8,565 nt of DNA from Gemmatimonadales bacterium (GTDB lineage: Bacteria; Gemmatimonadota; Gemmatimonadetes; Gemmatimonadales; GWC2-71-9): assembly GCA_013813145.1 (NCBI GenBank), contig JACCSE010000071.1:1-8565 (forward strand). The letters are read 5' to 3'. Position 1 is the first letter of the stretch; each line of letters starts with the position of its first letter. The position numbers were made by a program, and so were the translations under genes. Below, in pieces: positions 1-5,645 of the stretch. The notes below the pieces were generated by a model. The model was not told the origin of the DNA and did not search any database. It saw only the letters and a list, made by a program, of their open reading frames with translations.

Positions 1-77
1 AGTGCGTGGTGGTGGAGAGGAAGGAAGAGAAGCCGGCCCAGGCCGGGGCGGGCGGCGGCATGGGCGGGATGTACTGA
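1..77 (+). CDS. groEL: Chaperonin GroEL, C-terminal end (partial)
   Basis: Read in the frame of codons starting at position 3, the window opens with the peptide CVVVERKEEKP, then an Ala/Gly linker, and ends GGGMGGMY before TGA at 75-77. The two bases before the first full codon (AG) fit a GAG Glu codon, giving TEC/EC-type spacing like the last beta strand of GroEL (E. coli has TECMV at the same place). A Gly-Gly-Met repeat tail is the hallmark of the flexible GroEL C-terminus that projects into the folding cavity. Only about 24 residues of a roughly 540-residue ATP-dependent cytosolic chaperonin are present, so no domain can be checked. The final Tyr in place of the common Met-Met is a variation. 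The identification rests on the tail motif and the preceding strand only. Confidence 0.85.
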   Translation, partial: CVVVERKEEKPAQAGAGGGMGGMY

Positions 78-85
78 GATCGGCT

Positions 86-121
86 GAACTTACGGGGGGC
101 CATGAGGTCCCCCGTAAGTTC
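86..121 (+). terminator. Hairpin terminator downstream of groEL
   Basis: A perfect 13-bp inverted repeat (86-98 pairing with 109-121, GAACTTACGGGGG against its complement) encloses a 10-nt interval, in which one further G-U pair (99/108) leaves an 8-nt loop. It begins 8 nt after the groEL stop. No U-tract follows (the next bases are ATTGCC), so it is either a U-less terminator or an mRNA 3'-end stabiliser. Its position after a highly expressed gene and before a separate gene supports a transcription-end role. Confidence 0.65.
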
Positions 122-136
122 ATTGCCGATCCAGTA

Positions 137-155
137 TCCGAGCGCAGCGAGGGAT
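137..155. repeat. Degenerate half-copy of the GAGGGATC repeat family
   Basis: CCGAGCGCAGCGAGGGATC here differs from CCGAGCAAAGCGAGGGATC, the left arm of the large palindrome near 4050, at only two adjacent positions out of 19. It lies between the groEL hairpin and the start of the response regulator, so it is intergenic. No partner arm is visible nearby, so it appears to be a solo half-site. Confidence 0.55.
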
Positions 156-180
156 CCGCTCGCCATGACGTTTTCGTTCT

Positions 181-185
181 GGAGG
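181..185 (+). promoter_or_regulatory. Ribosome binding site that sets the start of the first response regulator
   Basis: GGAGG lies 5 nt before a GTG codon at 191. The reading frame stays open far upstream, through the groEL tail in another frame, the hairpin and the repeat half-copy. This site is what fixes the start at 191. Confidence 0.7.
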
Positions 186-190
186 TATCC

Positions 191-640
191 GTGTACCAGT
201 TGCATCGCCGGCCGCCCCACGCGGTCAGTCCGCCCACCGCCGACGCCACGATCGCGGACCCCACCGCACAACGGATTCTCATTGTCGAGGATAGCGACTG
301 CCTTCGCGCGGTCGCCATGAGCACCCTGTCGGCGCAAGGTTATGCGGTGACCCAGGCCCGCCACGGGGAGGATGCCATGCGGGTGATAGAGCGGACCGCC
401 GAGCCGTTCGACCTGGTCGTGACCGAGTTGACGATGCCGGTAATGAGCGGCTACAAGCTCGGACGACACCTCGCCAGGCAGCGCCCCGGACTGCCGGTGC
501 TGTACATCATGTCGGCCGGGGTAAGAAAGACCTTGGACTGCTCCGGTTCACCGTTGGGCAGGTCGCAAGTTCTGCAGAAGCCGTTCTCGCCGGAAGACCT
601 GGTGCGACAAGTCACCGGGTCGCTCCAACCTCAGGTTTGA
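191..640 (+). CDS. Single-domain response regulator with Glu in place of the phosphoacceptor Asp
   Basis: This 149-residue protein is a stand-alone receiver domain (about residues 28-145) with no output domain. Strand 1 and the acidic pocket are present (ILIVEDSD, Glu33/Asp34/Asp36). The switch Ser/Thr is Ser108 (YIMSAG) and the conserved Lys is Lys130 in QKPF. The phosphoacceptor position in VVTELTMP, normally Asp before LxMP, is Glu79 (codon GAG at 425-427). The first 27 residues are a Pro/Ala-rich tail of no recognised type. The GTG start is chosen from the GGAGG at 181-185. The gene follows groEL but is separated from it by a hairpin, so it is probably its own unit, and it converges on the hydrolase gene with 24 bp between stops. 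Glu can mimic phospho-Asp in some receivers, so the protein may act without a kinase; that is inference. Confidence 0.85.
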   Translation: MYQLHRRPPHAVSPPTADATIADPTAQRILIVEDSDCLRAVAMSTLSAQGYAVTQARHGEDAMRVIERTAEPFDLVVTELTMPVMSGYKLGRHLARQRPGLPVLYIMSAGVRKTLDCSGSPLGRSQVLQKPFSPEDLVRQVTGSLQPQV

Positions 641-664
641 GGGAGGCGATCGCGGAAGCCCGGG

Positions 665-1546
665 TCAGCGCGACACCTGGTCGAGCCGGGCCACCGCCGC
701 CACGACCGCGGCCGGCTGTTCCTCCTGGATGTACTGGCCGGACCCGAGGACGCTGTCGCTCTTGAAGTCCGGCAGCTTCGTGCTGAGCAGTTCCCGCTGC
801 TCGTGCGGTACCTCGGCGGGATGCGGCACTGTCCCGACCAGCAGCCGAACCGGCACCTCGCACTGGTGAAGCCGGTCCGCGAGCGACTCCTCCTCCTTCG
901 ACTTCGACATCCGGTGGAATGCGTCGATCGAACCGTGCATGTCGGCGGTCTGTCCCGCGGTGTACCCCCGGATCACGGCATCGGTCACCCAGGTGGTGTC
1001 GCCCGAGTTCTTCACGATCTCGCGCCGCACGTCATGCCGGAGCTTCGACTCGCTCAGCGCGAACTTGACCAGCCCGCCGCCGAATTTGAACGCCTTCCGC
1101 ATTCCCGGCGTGGCCGCGCTCTCGGCTGGTCCGCCGTCGAGCGACAGCACGCCGCGCACCAGGTCAGGCCGGCCGATGGCGAGGCGAAAGGCGATCGAGG
1201 CACCGCTCGACTGAGCCACGATCAGCGCCTGAGTAATGCCGAGGCTGTCGAGCACTCGGCCCACCCGTTCGGTCTGGGCGGTGAAGGAGTAATCCGCCTC
1301 CTTGGGGTGGGAAGACCACCCGTAGCCGAGCGGCTCGACGATGACGCATAGATAGCCTCGGGCGACCAGCGGTCCGGTGATGGTGCGGTAGCCGAAGGCC
1401 GCGCCAAAGATGCCGGGGATGAGGACAACCGGCTGGCCGGCACCGACGGTAGTGGTGCGGAGCGTCTCGCCGGGGGCGACCTCGATGTCGCGGACGAGGG
1501 CGCTGTCGGCCGGAGCGGCCAGGAGGGCCAGCATGAAGAGGAACAC
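665..1546 (-). CDS. Exported alpha/beta-hydrolase-fold protein lacking the catalytic His
   Basis: This 293-residue protein has a short hydrophobic N-terminus (FLFMLALLAAPADSA, a likely Sec signal without much positive charge). An alpha/beta-hydrolase fold follows: oxyanion segment PGIFG (44-48), strand 4 EPLGYGWS (71-78), nucleophile elbow AQSSGAS with Ser113, and a helical cap around residues 145-225. Strand 7 VRLLVG is followed by TVPHPAEVPHE, with no Asp at the usual acid position. The segment that normally reads GxGHxxxxExP is GSGQYIQEEQP, so Gln271 (CAG, 734-736) replaces the catalytic His. The catalytic triad is therefore incomplete and the protein may be a pseudoenzyme or use other residues. 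The start is GTG at 1546; ATG at 1534 is an alternative, and neither has a good ribosome site. The substrate is unknown. The gene is convergent with the response regulator at 191-640. Confidence 0.85.
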   Translation of the reverse strand: MFLFMLALLAAPADSALVRDIEVAPGETLRTTTVGAGQPVVLIPGIFGAAFGYRTITGPLVARGYLCVIVEPLGYGWSSHPKEADYSFTAQTERVGRVLDSLGITQALIVAQSSGASIAFRLAIGRPDLVRGVLSLDGGPAESAATPGMRKAFKFGGGLVKFALSESKLRHDVRREIVKNSGDTTWVTDAVIRGYTAGQTADMHGSIDAFHRMSKSKEEESLADRLHQCEVPVRLLVGTVPHPAEVPHEQRELLSTKLPDFKSDSVLGSGQYIQEEQPAAVVAAVARLDQVSR

Positions 1547-1566
1547 GGGGTCTCGGGGGGGAGAAG

Positions 1567-1598
1567 AAAAACAGGGGCCGGCGCAACGCCGGCCCCTG
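1567..1598 (-). terminator. Intrinsic terminator of the second response regulator
   Basis: On the minus strand an 11-bp perfect GC-rich stem (1598-1588 with 1582-1572, core CAGGGGCCGGC), which a twelfth G-C pair can close over a 3-nt loop, is followed directly by TTTTT (1571-1567) and CTTCT. This is a classic rho-independent terminator. It starts 5 nt after the 1603 stop codon and ends only about 20 nt before the GTG start of the downstream hydrolase. Confidence 0.9.
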
Positions 1599-1602
1599 TA
1601 AC

Positions 1603-2201
1603 CTACCCCGGATCCTGTGCCGCGCTACCGAGCATCACCCCGGACCGGCCGCTACCCGGCGCAGCTCGCGGGCAGCGACGACCAGATCCAGCGTGTGCAC
1701 CCGCGTCGAACGGATTCGCTTCAAGCGCCAACGCGAGCCTGCTCAATCCGGCGTGGGCCCGCACGATCTCCATCTCAGCGACGGACGTCAGATCGGCGGC
1801 GCGGGTGATGGCGTCGCGCACGGCGTGGTACAGGTCGTCGGCGGTGAATGGTTTGAGCAGCACGCGGACGGGAGTGTCCGACGACTCGATGTAAGGCACC
1901 GCGTCGGGATCGCCGGACATGCCGAGGATGGCGACGCTGGGCCGAAACCGCCTCAGCGTCTCGGAGACCTGGCGTCCATCGATGTCCGGCATGGAGAGAT
2001 CGGTCAGGACTATGTCGAAGGGTTCGGCGCGCGCTTGAACCAGTCTCAGCGCCGACTCTCCGTCTTGAGCCTCTTCAACGTGGAAGCCTTCGGCTTCGAG
2101 GGTGCGGCGAAGAGCTGACGCATCAGCACTTCGTCGTCGACCACCAGCACCGCAGCCCCGCGCCATATGGGACCGTGGGGAGTGATGGGGGCTGCGTCCA
2201 T
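1603..2201 (-). pseudogene. Response regulator (receiver domain), frameshifted
   Basis: From ATG at 2201 the frame encodes MDAAPITP and then a receiver strand 1, AAVLVVDDEVLMRQL, with the Asp-Asp acidic pair. At 2112-2115 one base is missing: the continuation LRRTLEAEGFHVEEAQDGESAL lies in the next frame, while the original frame closes at 2046-2048. The second segment carries the rest of the domain: phosphoacceptor Asp in VLTDLSMP (codon at 1999-2001), switch Ser in ILGMSGD, and Lys in LLKPF. That frame runs to TAG at 1603-1605. After about 1725 the original frame looks more protein-like (HTLDLVVAARELRR, ending at TGA 1635-1637), which suggests a second, compensating shift. It is therefore either a decaying gene or sequence error. 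Receiver-only family, similar in layout to the regulator at 191-640. A weak AGGTG precedes the ATG. Confidence 0.75.
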
Positions 2202-2334
2202 GCGGCACCTACGGGGCGCGAGGGTTCGCTGCAAAATTCCCTGAAAAGTTGAACCCTCTATAACGTAGGTGAGGAAATGCAGGCACGCCACCTCGGGCTC
2301 GGACGCCTCCGTTCCCGCAGCTTTCGCTCCTGCT

Positions 2335-3996
2335 TCAAGGTCGCCGGCTCGGACCCCCCCTCGTGGCGCAAGCACCGCTGCTGTCCGGCAGCCCGGGGTA
2401 CTCGACCCCGAGCTGCTCCAGGTAGCTGGGGTATTTATCCGAGTCGTAATAGTACCGCCGCATCGCCGGCCGGTAGCGCTCGAGGATGTCGCGGTTGAGC
2501 TCCACCGGCGGCCGATCGTCGGGGCGAAGCAGCGGCTGGTACTTCACGGTCCGGGTCTGCACGTCGCGGAAGTAACGCCAGGCGCTGTCCACCAGCGCCG
2601 GGCGGAGGAGCAGATCGAGCATCGTCATGGCCTGCGCCTTGGCCCCCGCCACCGATCCCTTGTGCGCCAGCGGGGTCGCCATCGCCATCGCACTGGACCA
2701 ATGGTGTCCCGGGAGCCCCTGCACGTTCGCGGGGTAGTAGAGCACCGCGGTCGGGACGCTCCACGACACGTCGCCGATGTCGTCCGAGGGTCCGCCGAGG
2801 TTGCGCGCGGGGTCCACCGGACCGTCGAGCGAATCGACCTTGGTCTGGAGCCCGGAGTCGGCTTGTCCCGCGGCGCGCTGGATGGCGCGGGCGAACGCCT
2901 GGTCGTCGGGCGTCCATGCCGGCATGCCCACCTTTCCGATGTTCGCGGCCATCGCCTGCGCGGCCGGACGGTTGAAGTGCCGCGGCCACGCGGCTCCCAG
3001 CACCCGGGTCGGCAGCAGCGTCGTGCCGGTCATGAGCGCCGCCCCCTGGGCCACCGAGTCGGCCACCGCCCAGAGGTCCACGATCCCCTTGTAGTCCAGC
3101 TCGCGCAGGTAGTACCAGGTGGAGGCGGTCTGGGGAACGACGTTCGGCTGGTCGCCGCCGTCCACGATCACCGAGTGGGAGCGATGCTTGAGCGGCAGGT
3201 GCTCGCGCCGGAAATTCCAGCCGATATCCATCAACTCCACCGCATCCAAGGCGCTGCGGCCGGCCCAGGGGCGGCCGGCCGAGTGCGCGGCGACGCCCTG
3301 GAACGCATAGAGCACCGAGACGAGGCCGGAGCCGTAGGACAGCCCCCACGATGTGCTGAACTCGGTGCCGACGTGGGAGAAGAGGGCGACGTCCACACCC
3401 TTGAACACGCCGGCGCGGACCAGGTGGGGCTTGCCCGCGAGCTGCTCCTCCGCGACGCCGGGCCAGAGCACCAGCGTGCCGGGGAGCCGCTCCCGCTCCA
3501 TGATCCGCTTGACCGCCAGCGCCGCGGCGATGTTGACCGCCTGGCCCGAGTTGTGTCCCTCGCCATGGCCCGGCGCTCCCTCCACCAGCGGCATCCGGCA
3601 GGCGATCCCCGGCACCTGTGAGGCCTGGGGGATGGCGTCGATGTCGGACCCGAGCGCGAGGACGGGGCGGCCGCGCCCCCAGCGTGCCACCCACGCGGTG
3701 GGGATGCCCGCGACCCCGGTATCAACCGAGAATCCCTCCTTACGGAGTAGCGTCACCAGATAGCGGGAGGTCTCGACCTCCTGAAAGCCGAGCTCGCCGT
3801 AGCTGAAGAGCTGGTCCACGATGCGCTGCACCAGCGTTGCCCGGCCCTCGACGTCGCGCGCCGCCTCGTCCTTGAGCCGGGCGAGCCGGGTCATCCCGGG
3901 CGGCTGCTGGGCATCAAGCGGGCGAGGGGAAGGGAGGAGCGCGAGAACGACGAGAGTGCAGACGAGCGTTCCGCGACGAAGTGGGCGCTGACGCAT
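2335..3996 (-). CDS. Secreted M20-family amidohydrolase (AbgB-like)
   Basis: This 553-residue protein starts with a Sec signal (RQRPLRRG, a hydrophobic LVCTLVVLALL core, cleavage probably after LDA, about residue 29). The M20 metallohydrolase core follows. Metal-site candidates are Asp120 in GSDIDAIP, His148 in GEGHNSG, Glu183/Glu184 in GVAEEQ, a dimerisation/lid-region His in AAHSAGRPWAG, and a C-terminal PGHHWSS. The DGGDQPNVVPQTA stretch and GPSDDIGDVSW resemble p-aminobenzoyl-glutamate hydrolase B and related amidohydrolases. Such enzymes hydrolyse N-acyl or aminoacyl amide bonds with a two-metal (usually Zn or Mn) site; the substrate here cannot be told. The Cys of the usual GHxCGH motif is Glu146. 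ATG at 3996 is preferred to TTG at 4005 because an AGG lies at workable distance and the signal n-region starts there. It is preceded by the large palindrome. Confidence 0.9.
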   Translation of the reverse strand: MRQRPLRRGTLVCTLVVLALLPSPRPLDAQQPPGMTRLARLKDEAARDVEGRATLVQRIVDQLFSYGELGFQEVETSRYLVTLLRKEGFSVDTGVAGIPTAWVARWGRGRPVLALGSDIDAIPQASQVPGIACRMPLVEGAPGHGEGHNSGQAVNIAAALAVKRIMERERLPGTLVLWPGVAEEQLAGKPHLVRAGVFKGVDVALFSHVGTEFSTSWGLSYGSGLVSVLYAFQGVAAHSAGRPWAGRSALDAVELMDIGWNFRREHLPLKHRSHSVIVDGGDQPNVVPQTASTWYYLRELDYKGIVDLWAVADSVAQGAALMTGTTLLPTRVLGAAWPRHFNRPAAQAMAANIGKVGMPAWTPDDQAFARAIQRAAGQADSGLQTKVDSLDGPVDPARNLGGPSDDIGDVSWSVPTAVLYYPANVQGLPGHHWSSAMAMATPLAHKGSVAGAKAQAMTMLDLLLRPALVDSAWRYFRDVQTRTVKYQPLLRPDDRPPVELNRDILERYRPAMRRYYYDSDKYPSYLEQLGVEYPGLPDSSGACATRGGPSRRP

Positions 3997-4031
3997 GGGG
4001 ACCAACCTGACCTGGGAGATTGAGGGAGGAC

Positions 4032-4135
4032 GTCATCCGTCATCCCGAGCAAAGCGAGGGATCTTCTCACCCGGGGTTCGATACCCGCGAAGAAGATCCC
4101 TCGCTCTGCTCGGGATGACACGCAACTCGGATGAC
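4032..4135. repeat. Large palindromic intergenic repeat (REP/BIME-like)
   Basis: Two 29-nt arms (4039-4067 and 4091-4119) are inverted copies of GTCATCCCGAGC..GAGGGATCTTCT with one mismatch (4052/4106). They enclose a 23-nt centre, within which GGGT and ACCC can pair. A second, outer pair GTCATCC (4032-4038) and GGATGAC (4129-4135) brackets the arms. The element fills most of the gap between the DUF1206 stop and the amidohydrolase start. It resembles, from memory, the dispersed GAGC-AAGCG-GGATC palindromes found in many bacterial genomes. As RNA it would form a very stable hairpin and could end or protect the upstream transcript. Confidence 0.85.
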
Positions 4136-4167
4136 ACGCCGCCGACGAATACAGTCTCGCAATACTA

Positions 4168-4968
4168 TCAGTTCACCCGGATCCGCCGGTATCTCGCATT
4201 GACCAGCTCGTACACGCCATACGCCACGAGCCCGAGCGCCACCACCAGGAAGGGCCAGCGTCCGATGTCGGACAGAGCGCGTAGCGAGGCCTCTACGCCA
4301 CCCGCCTCGCTCGGGTCGTGGCGGGCCGCGGCCTGAAGGAAGAAGTAGCCGATGACACAGAACACCACGCCGCGCGCGGCGACCCCGATCCGGCTCACGC
4401 CCATCACCCAGCGCGCGGTCCCGGCCGGCAACTCCCCGAGGGCGAGATGGCGGCTGAGTTTCGGGGAGAAGGCACGATAGAGCTGATACAGCCCGTAGCC
4501 GACAATACCCGCGGCGGCGGCCCACACCAGCAGTTCGCCGAGCGGAAGCTCCATCAGCCGGGTGGCCCAGCGTTCGGCGCCCTCATCGCCTCCGGCACGG
4601 TCTCCGCGGGCGAGCTTCACCGCTCCCACCGCGAGCGCGCCGTGCACGACGGCGCGGATCAGGTACCCGATCCGGAGCGCGATTCCCTTGAATCCGTTGC
4701 CTTTGCCGTCCGGGTCGGCGACCGCGCGGACCACCAGCCAGAGGGCGTATCCGAACAGGCCCGCCGCGACGACGTAGAGCATCGCCCGGCCATAGGGGGC
4801 GCCAAGCACCTCGCGCAACGCCCCCCTCGTGTCGGTGGTCCGGCCGCCCCGCCCCAGCGCGGCCTGCGCGGCGAGGATGCCGACGGTCGCGTAGAGCAAC
4901 GCCTTGGCGGCATAGCCCACCCGGGCGAGCCGCTCGATCCAGGGCGCGACGTCAGTTGGCCGGTTCAC
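4168..4968 (-). CDS. DUF1206 family membrane protein
   Basis: This 266-residue inner-membrane protein has six predicted helices arranged as three internal repeats of two. Each repeat has a first helix starting R-x-GY/GV-x-A (residues near 16, 98 and 190) and a second helix with a GYxLW/GYGLY/AYGVYEL motif ending in a basic/aromatic patch (GLFGYALW, GIVGYGLYQLYRA, GLVAYGVYELVNA). This three-fold pattern and the length are those of DUF1206 (PF06724), whose biochemical role is unknown. The start is GTG at 4968; this codon overlaps the TGA of the preceding 67-aa gene in the sequence GTGA, so translation is probably coupled. No strong ribosome site precedes it. Just after the stop lies the large palindrome, a plausible transcript end. 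Confidence 0.9.
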   Translation of the reverse strand: MNRPTDVAPWIERLARVGYAAKALLYATVGILAAQAALGRGGRTTDTRGALREVLGAPYGRAMLYVVAAGLFGYALWLVVRAVADPDGKGNGFKGIALRIGYLIRAVVHGALAVGAVKLARGDRAGGDEGAERWATRLMELPLGELLVWAAAAGIVGYGLYQLYRAFSPKLSRHLALGELPAGTARWVMGVSRIGVAARGVVFCVIGYFFLQAAARHDPSEAGGVEASLRALSDIGRWPFLVVALGLVAYGVYELVNARYRRIRVN

Positions 4969-5168
4969 GTTCCGTAGGCGTCAACCGAGATATTGAGGTC
5001 GCGGCGCAGCTCCGCGTCACCGCTCAGGAGGGTTTGCCAGGACATCTCCGGACCTTTCCGGCCGCCCTTGGGCACGATTTTGACCCCCTCGGGCGAGATC
5101 GAGATGGTGTAGACCTTGCCCTCGATCTCCAGCTCCCGCTTGAGCGTCTTGTCGAGACGTGTAGCCAT
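4965..5168 (-). CDS. Conserved small protein of unknown function (67 aa)
   Basis: MATRLDKTLKRELEIEGK is followed by a beta-strand-rich section (VYTISISPEGVKIVPKG), a KGPEMSWQTLLSGDAE segment and a short acidic/polar end. It has no signal, no membrane helix and no cysteines, so it is probably a small cytosolic protein with a beta-hairpin/helix fold. From memory, similar small proteins occur as hypotheticals in related genomes; I cannot name the family. The start is well supported: GAGGAGG (5175-5181) lies 6 nt upstream of ATG. Its stop overlaps the GTG start of the DUF1206 gene by 4 nt, so the two are a coupled pair and may function together, for example at the membrane; that is inference. Confidence 0.85.
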   Translation of the reverse strand: MATRLDKTLKRELEIEGKVYTISISPEGVKIVPKGGRKGPEMSWQTLLSGDAELRRDLNISVDAYGT

Positions 5169-5253
5169 TCGGTGCCTCCTCGTAGGCGGTTGCCAAGTAG
5201 TGTGAAACCTAGGCTTACGAATTCGGCGGCCCCGGCGCCATGGCGCGCGTCAC

Positions 5254-5490
5254 TCAGGGGGCGTGGTCGGCCACCGCGGTCACGCCCTGCTCCCGGGCGC
5301 AATGGGCGCAGCAGTAGAAGGTTCCCTGCGCCTCGATCCCGTGCCCTATGATCCTGCACTTGCAATGCTGGCACACCGGCGCGAGCCGGTGGATGGCGCA
5401 CTCGAAGCTGTCGAACGTGTGGGTGGCTCCCGCGGCGATTACCTGGAAGGAGAGATAATAATCGTTGCCGCAGACTTCACATTGGGCCAT
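5254..5490 (-). CDS. Cys/His-rich small metal-binding protein (78 aa)
   Basis: This 78-residue protein has nine cysteines (4, 7, 31, 40, 43, 45, 60, 61, 64) and six histidines. The pattern is CEVC at the start, FDSFECAIH around 26-34, CQHCKC at 40-45, then IIGHG and FYCCAHC at 58-64. This resembles two zinc-ribbon-like knuckles, or a compact metallothionein-like cluster, and I recall conserved hypotheticals with the same CEVCGNDY and FDSFECAIH signatures. The metal (Zn most likely) and partner are not known. ATG at 5490 is fixed by GAGGAGG (5495-5501) 4 nt upstream. It lies between eutB and the 67-aa gene on the same strand, with gaps of 155 and 85 nt, so co-transcription is possible but not certain. 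A perfect 12-bp palindrome lies just after its stop (5235-5246). Confidence 0.85.
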   Translation of the reverse strand: MAQCEVCGNDYYLSFQVIAAGATHTFDSFECAIHRLAPVCQHCKCRIIGHGIEAQGTFYCCAHCAREQGVTAVADHAP

Positions 5491-5540
5491 GTGGCCTCCT
5501 CGAACCGGGACGGCCCCGCGCCGCCCAACCGGGAACAGTG

Positions 5541-5645
5541 GGGCCATCGGCCCGGGATCGCCAGCGGCGGCCGCCGAGTCGCTGGCGCAGAGTCGGGTGC
5601 AGATGGGCGGCAGTGGGGGATTGACGCAGATGAACGCGCGCGATC
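5541..5645 (-). repeat. Possible dispersed repeat remnant after eutB
   Basis: The gap between eutB and the Cys-rich gene contains, on the minus strand, TTCATCTGCGTCAATC followed by further CATCTGC and CTCTGCG copies. Translated, it gives the ICVNPPLPPIC type of peptide. From memory, similar CATCTGCGTCAATC strings are dispersed in many bacterial genomes and are often mistaken for genes. No gene or clear terminator is visible in the gap. Confidence 0.25.

Noticed and set aside
646..653. GCGATCGC octamer (HIP1-like) between the convergent genes
   Set aside because: A single copy of a self-complementary octamer is not meaningful without genome-wide enrichment.
2220..2258. 8-bp inverted repeat GAGGGTTC/GAACCCTC upstream of the frameshifted regulator
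   Set aside because: The arms are short and 23 nt apart; it could be an operator, but nothing else supports it.
2269..3621. Long plus-strand open frame antisense to the M20 amidohydrolase (450 codons)
   Set aside because: It is rich in Arg, His and Gly with no domain, as expected for the complement of a GC-rich gene; the minus-strand frame has a complete M20 enzyme.
2435..3694. Second minus-strand open frame inside the amidohydrolase
   Set aside because: It is a shifted reading of the same gene, Arg/Gly/Pro-rich and without motifs.
5235..5246. Perfect 12-bp palindrome GCGCCATGGCGC after the Cys-rich gene
   Set aside because: It has no loop and no following T run, and palindromes of this length from G/C words are likely by chance in such DNA.
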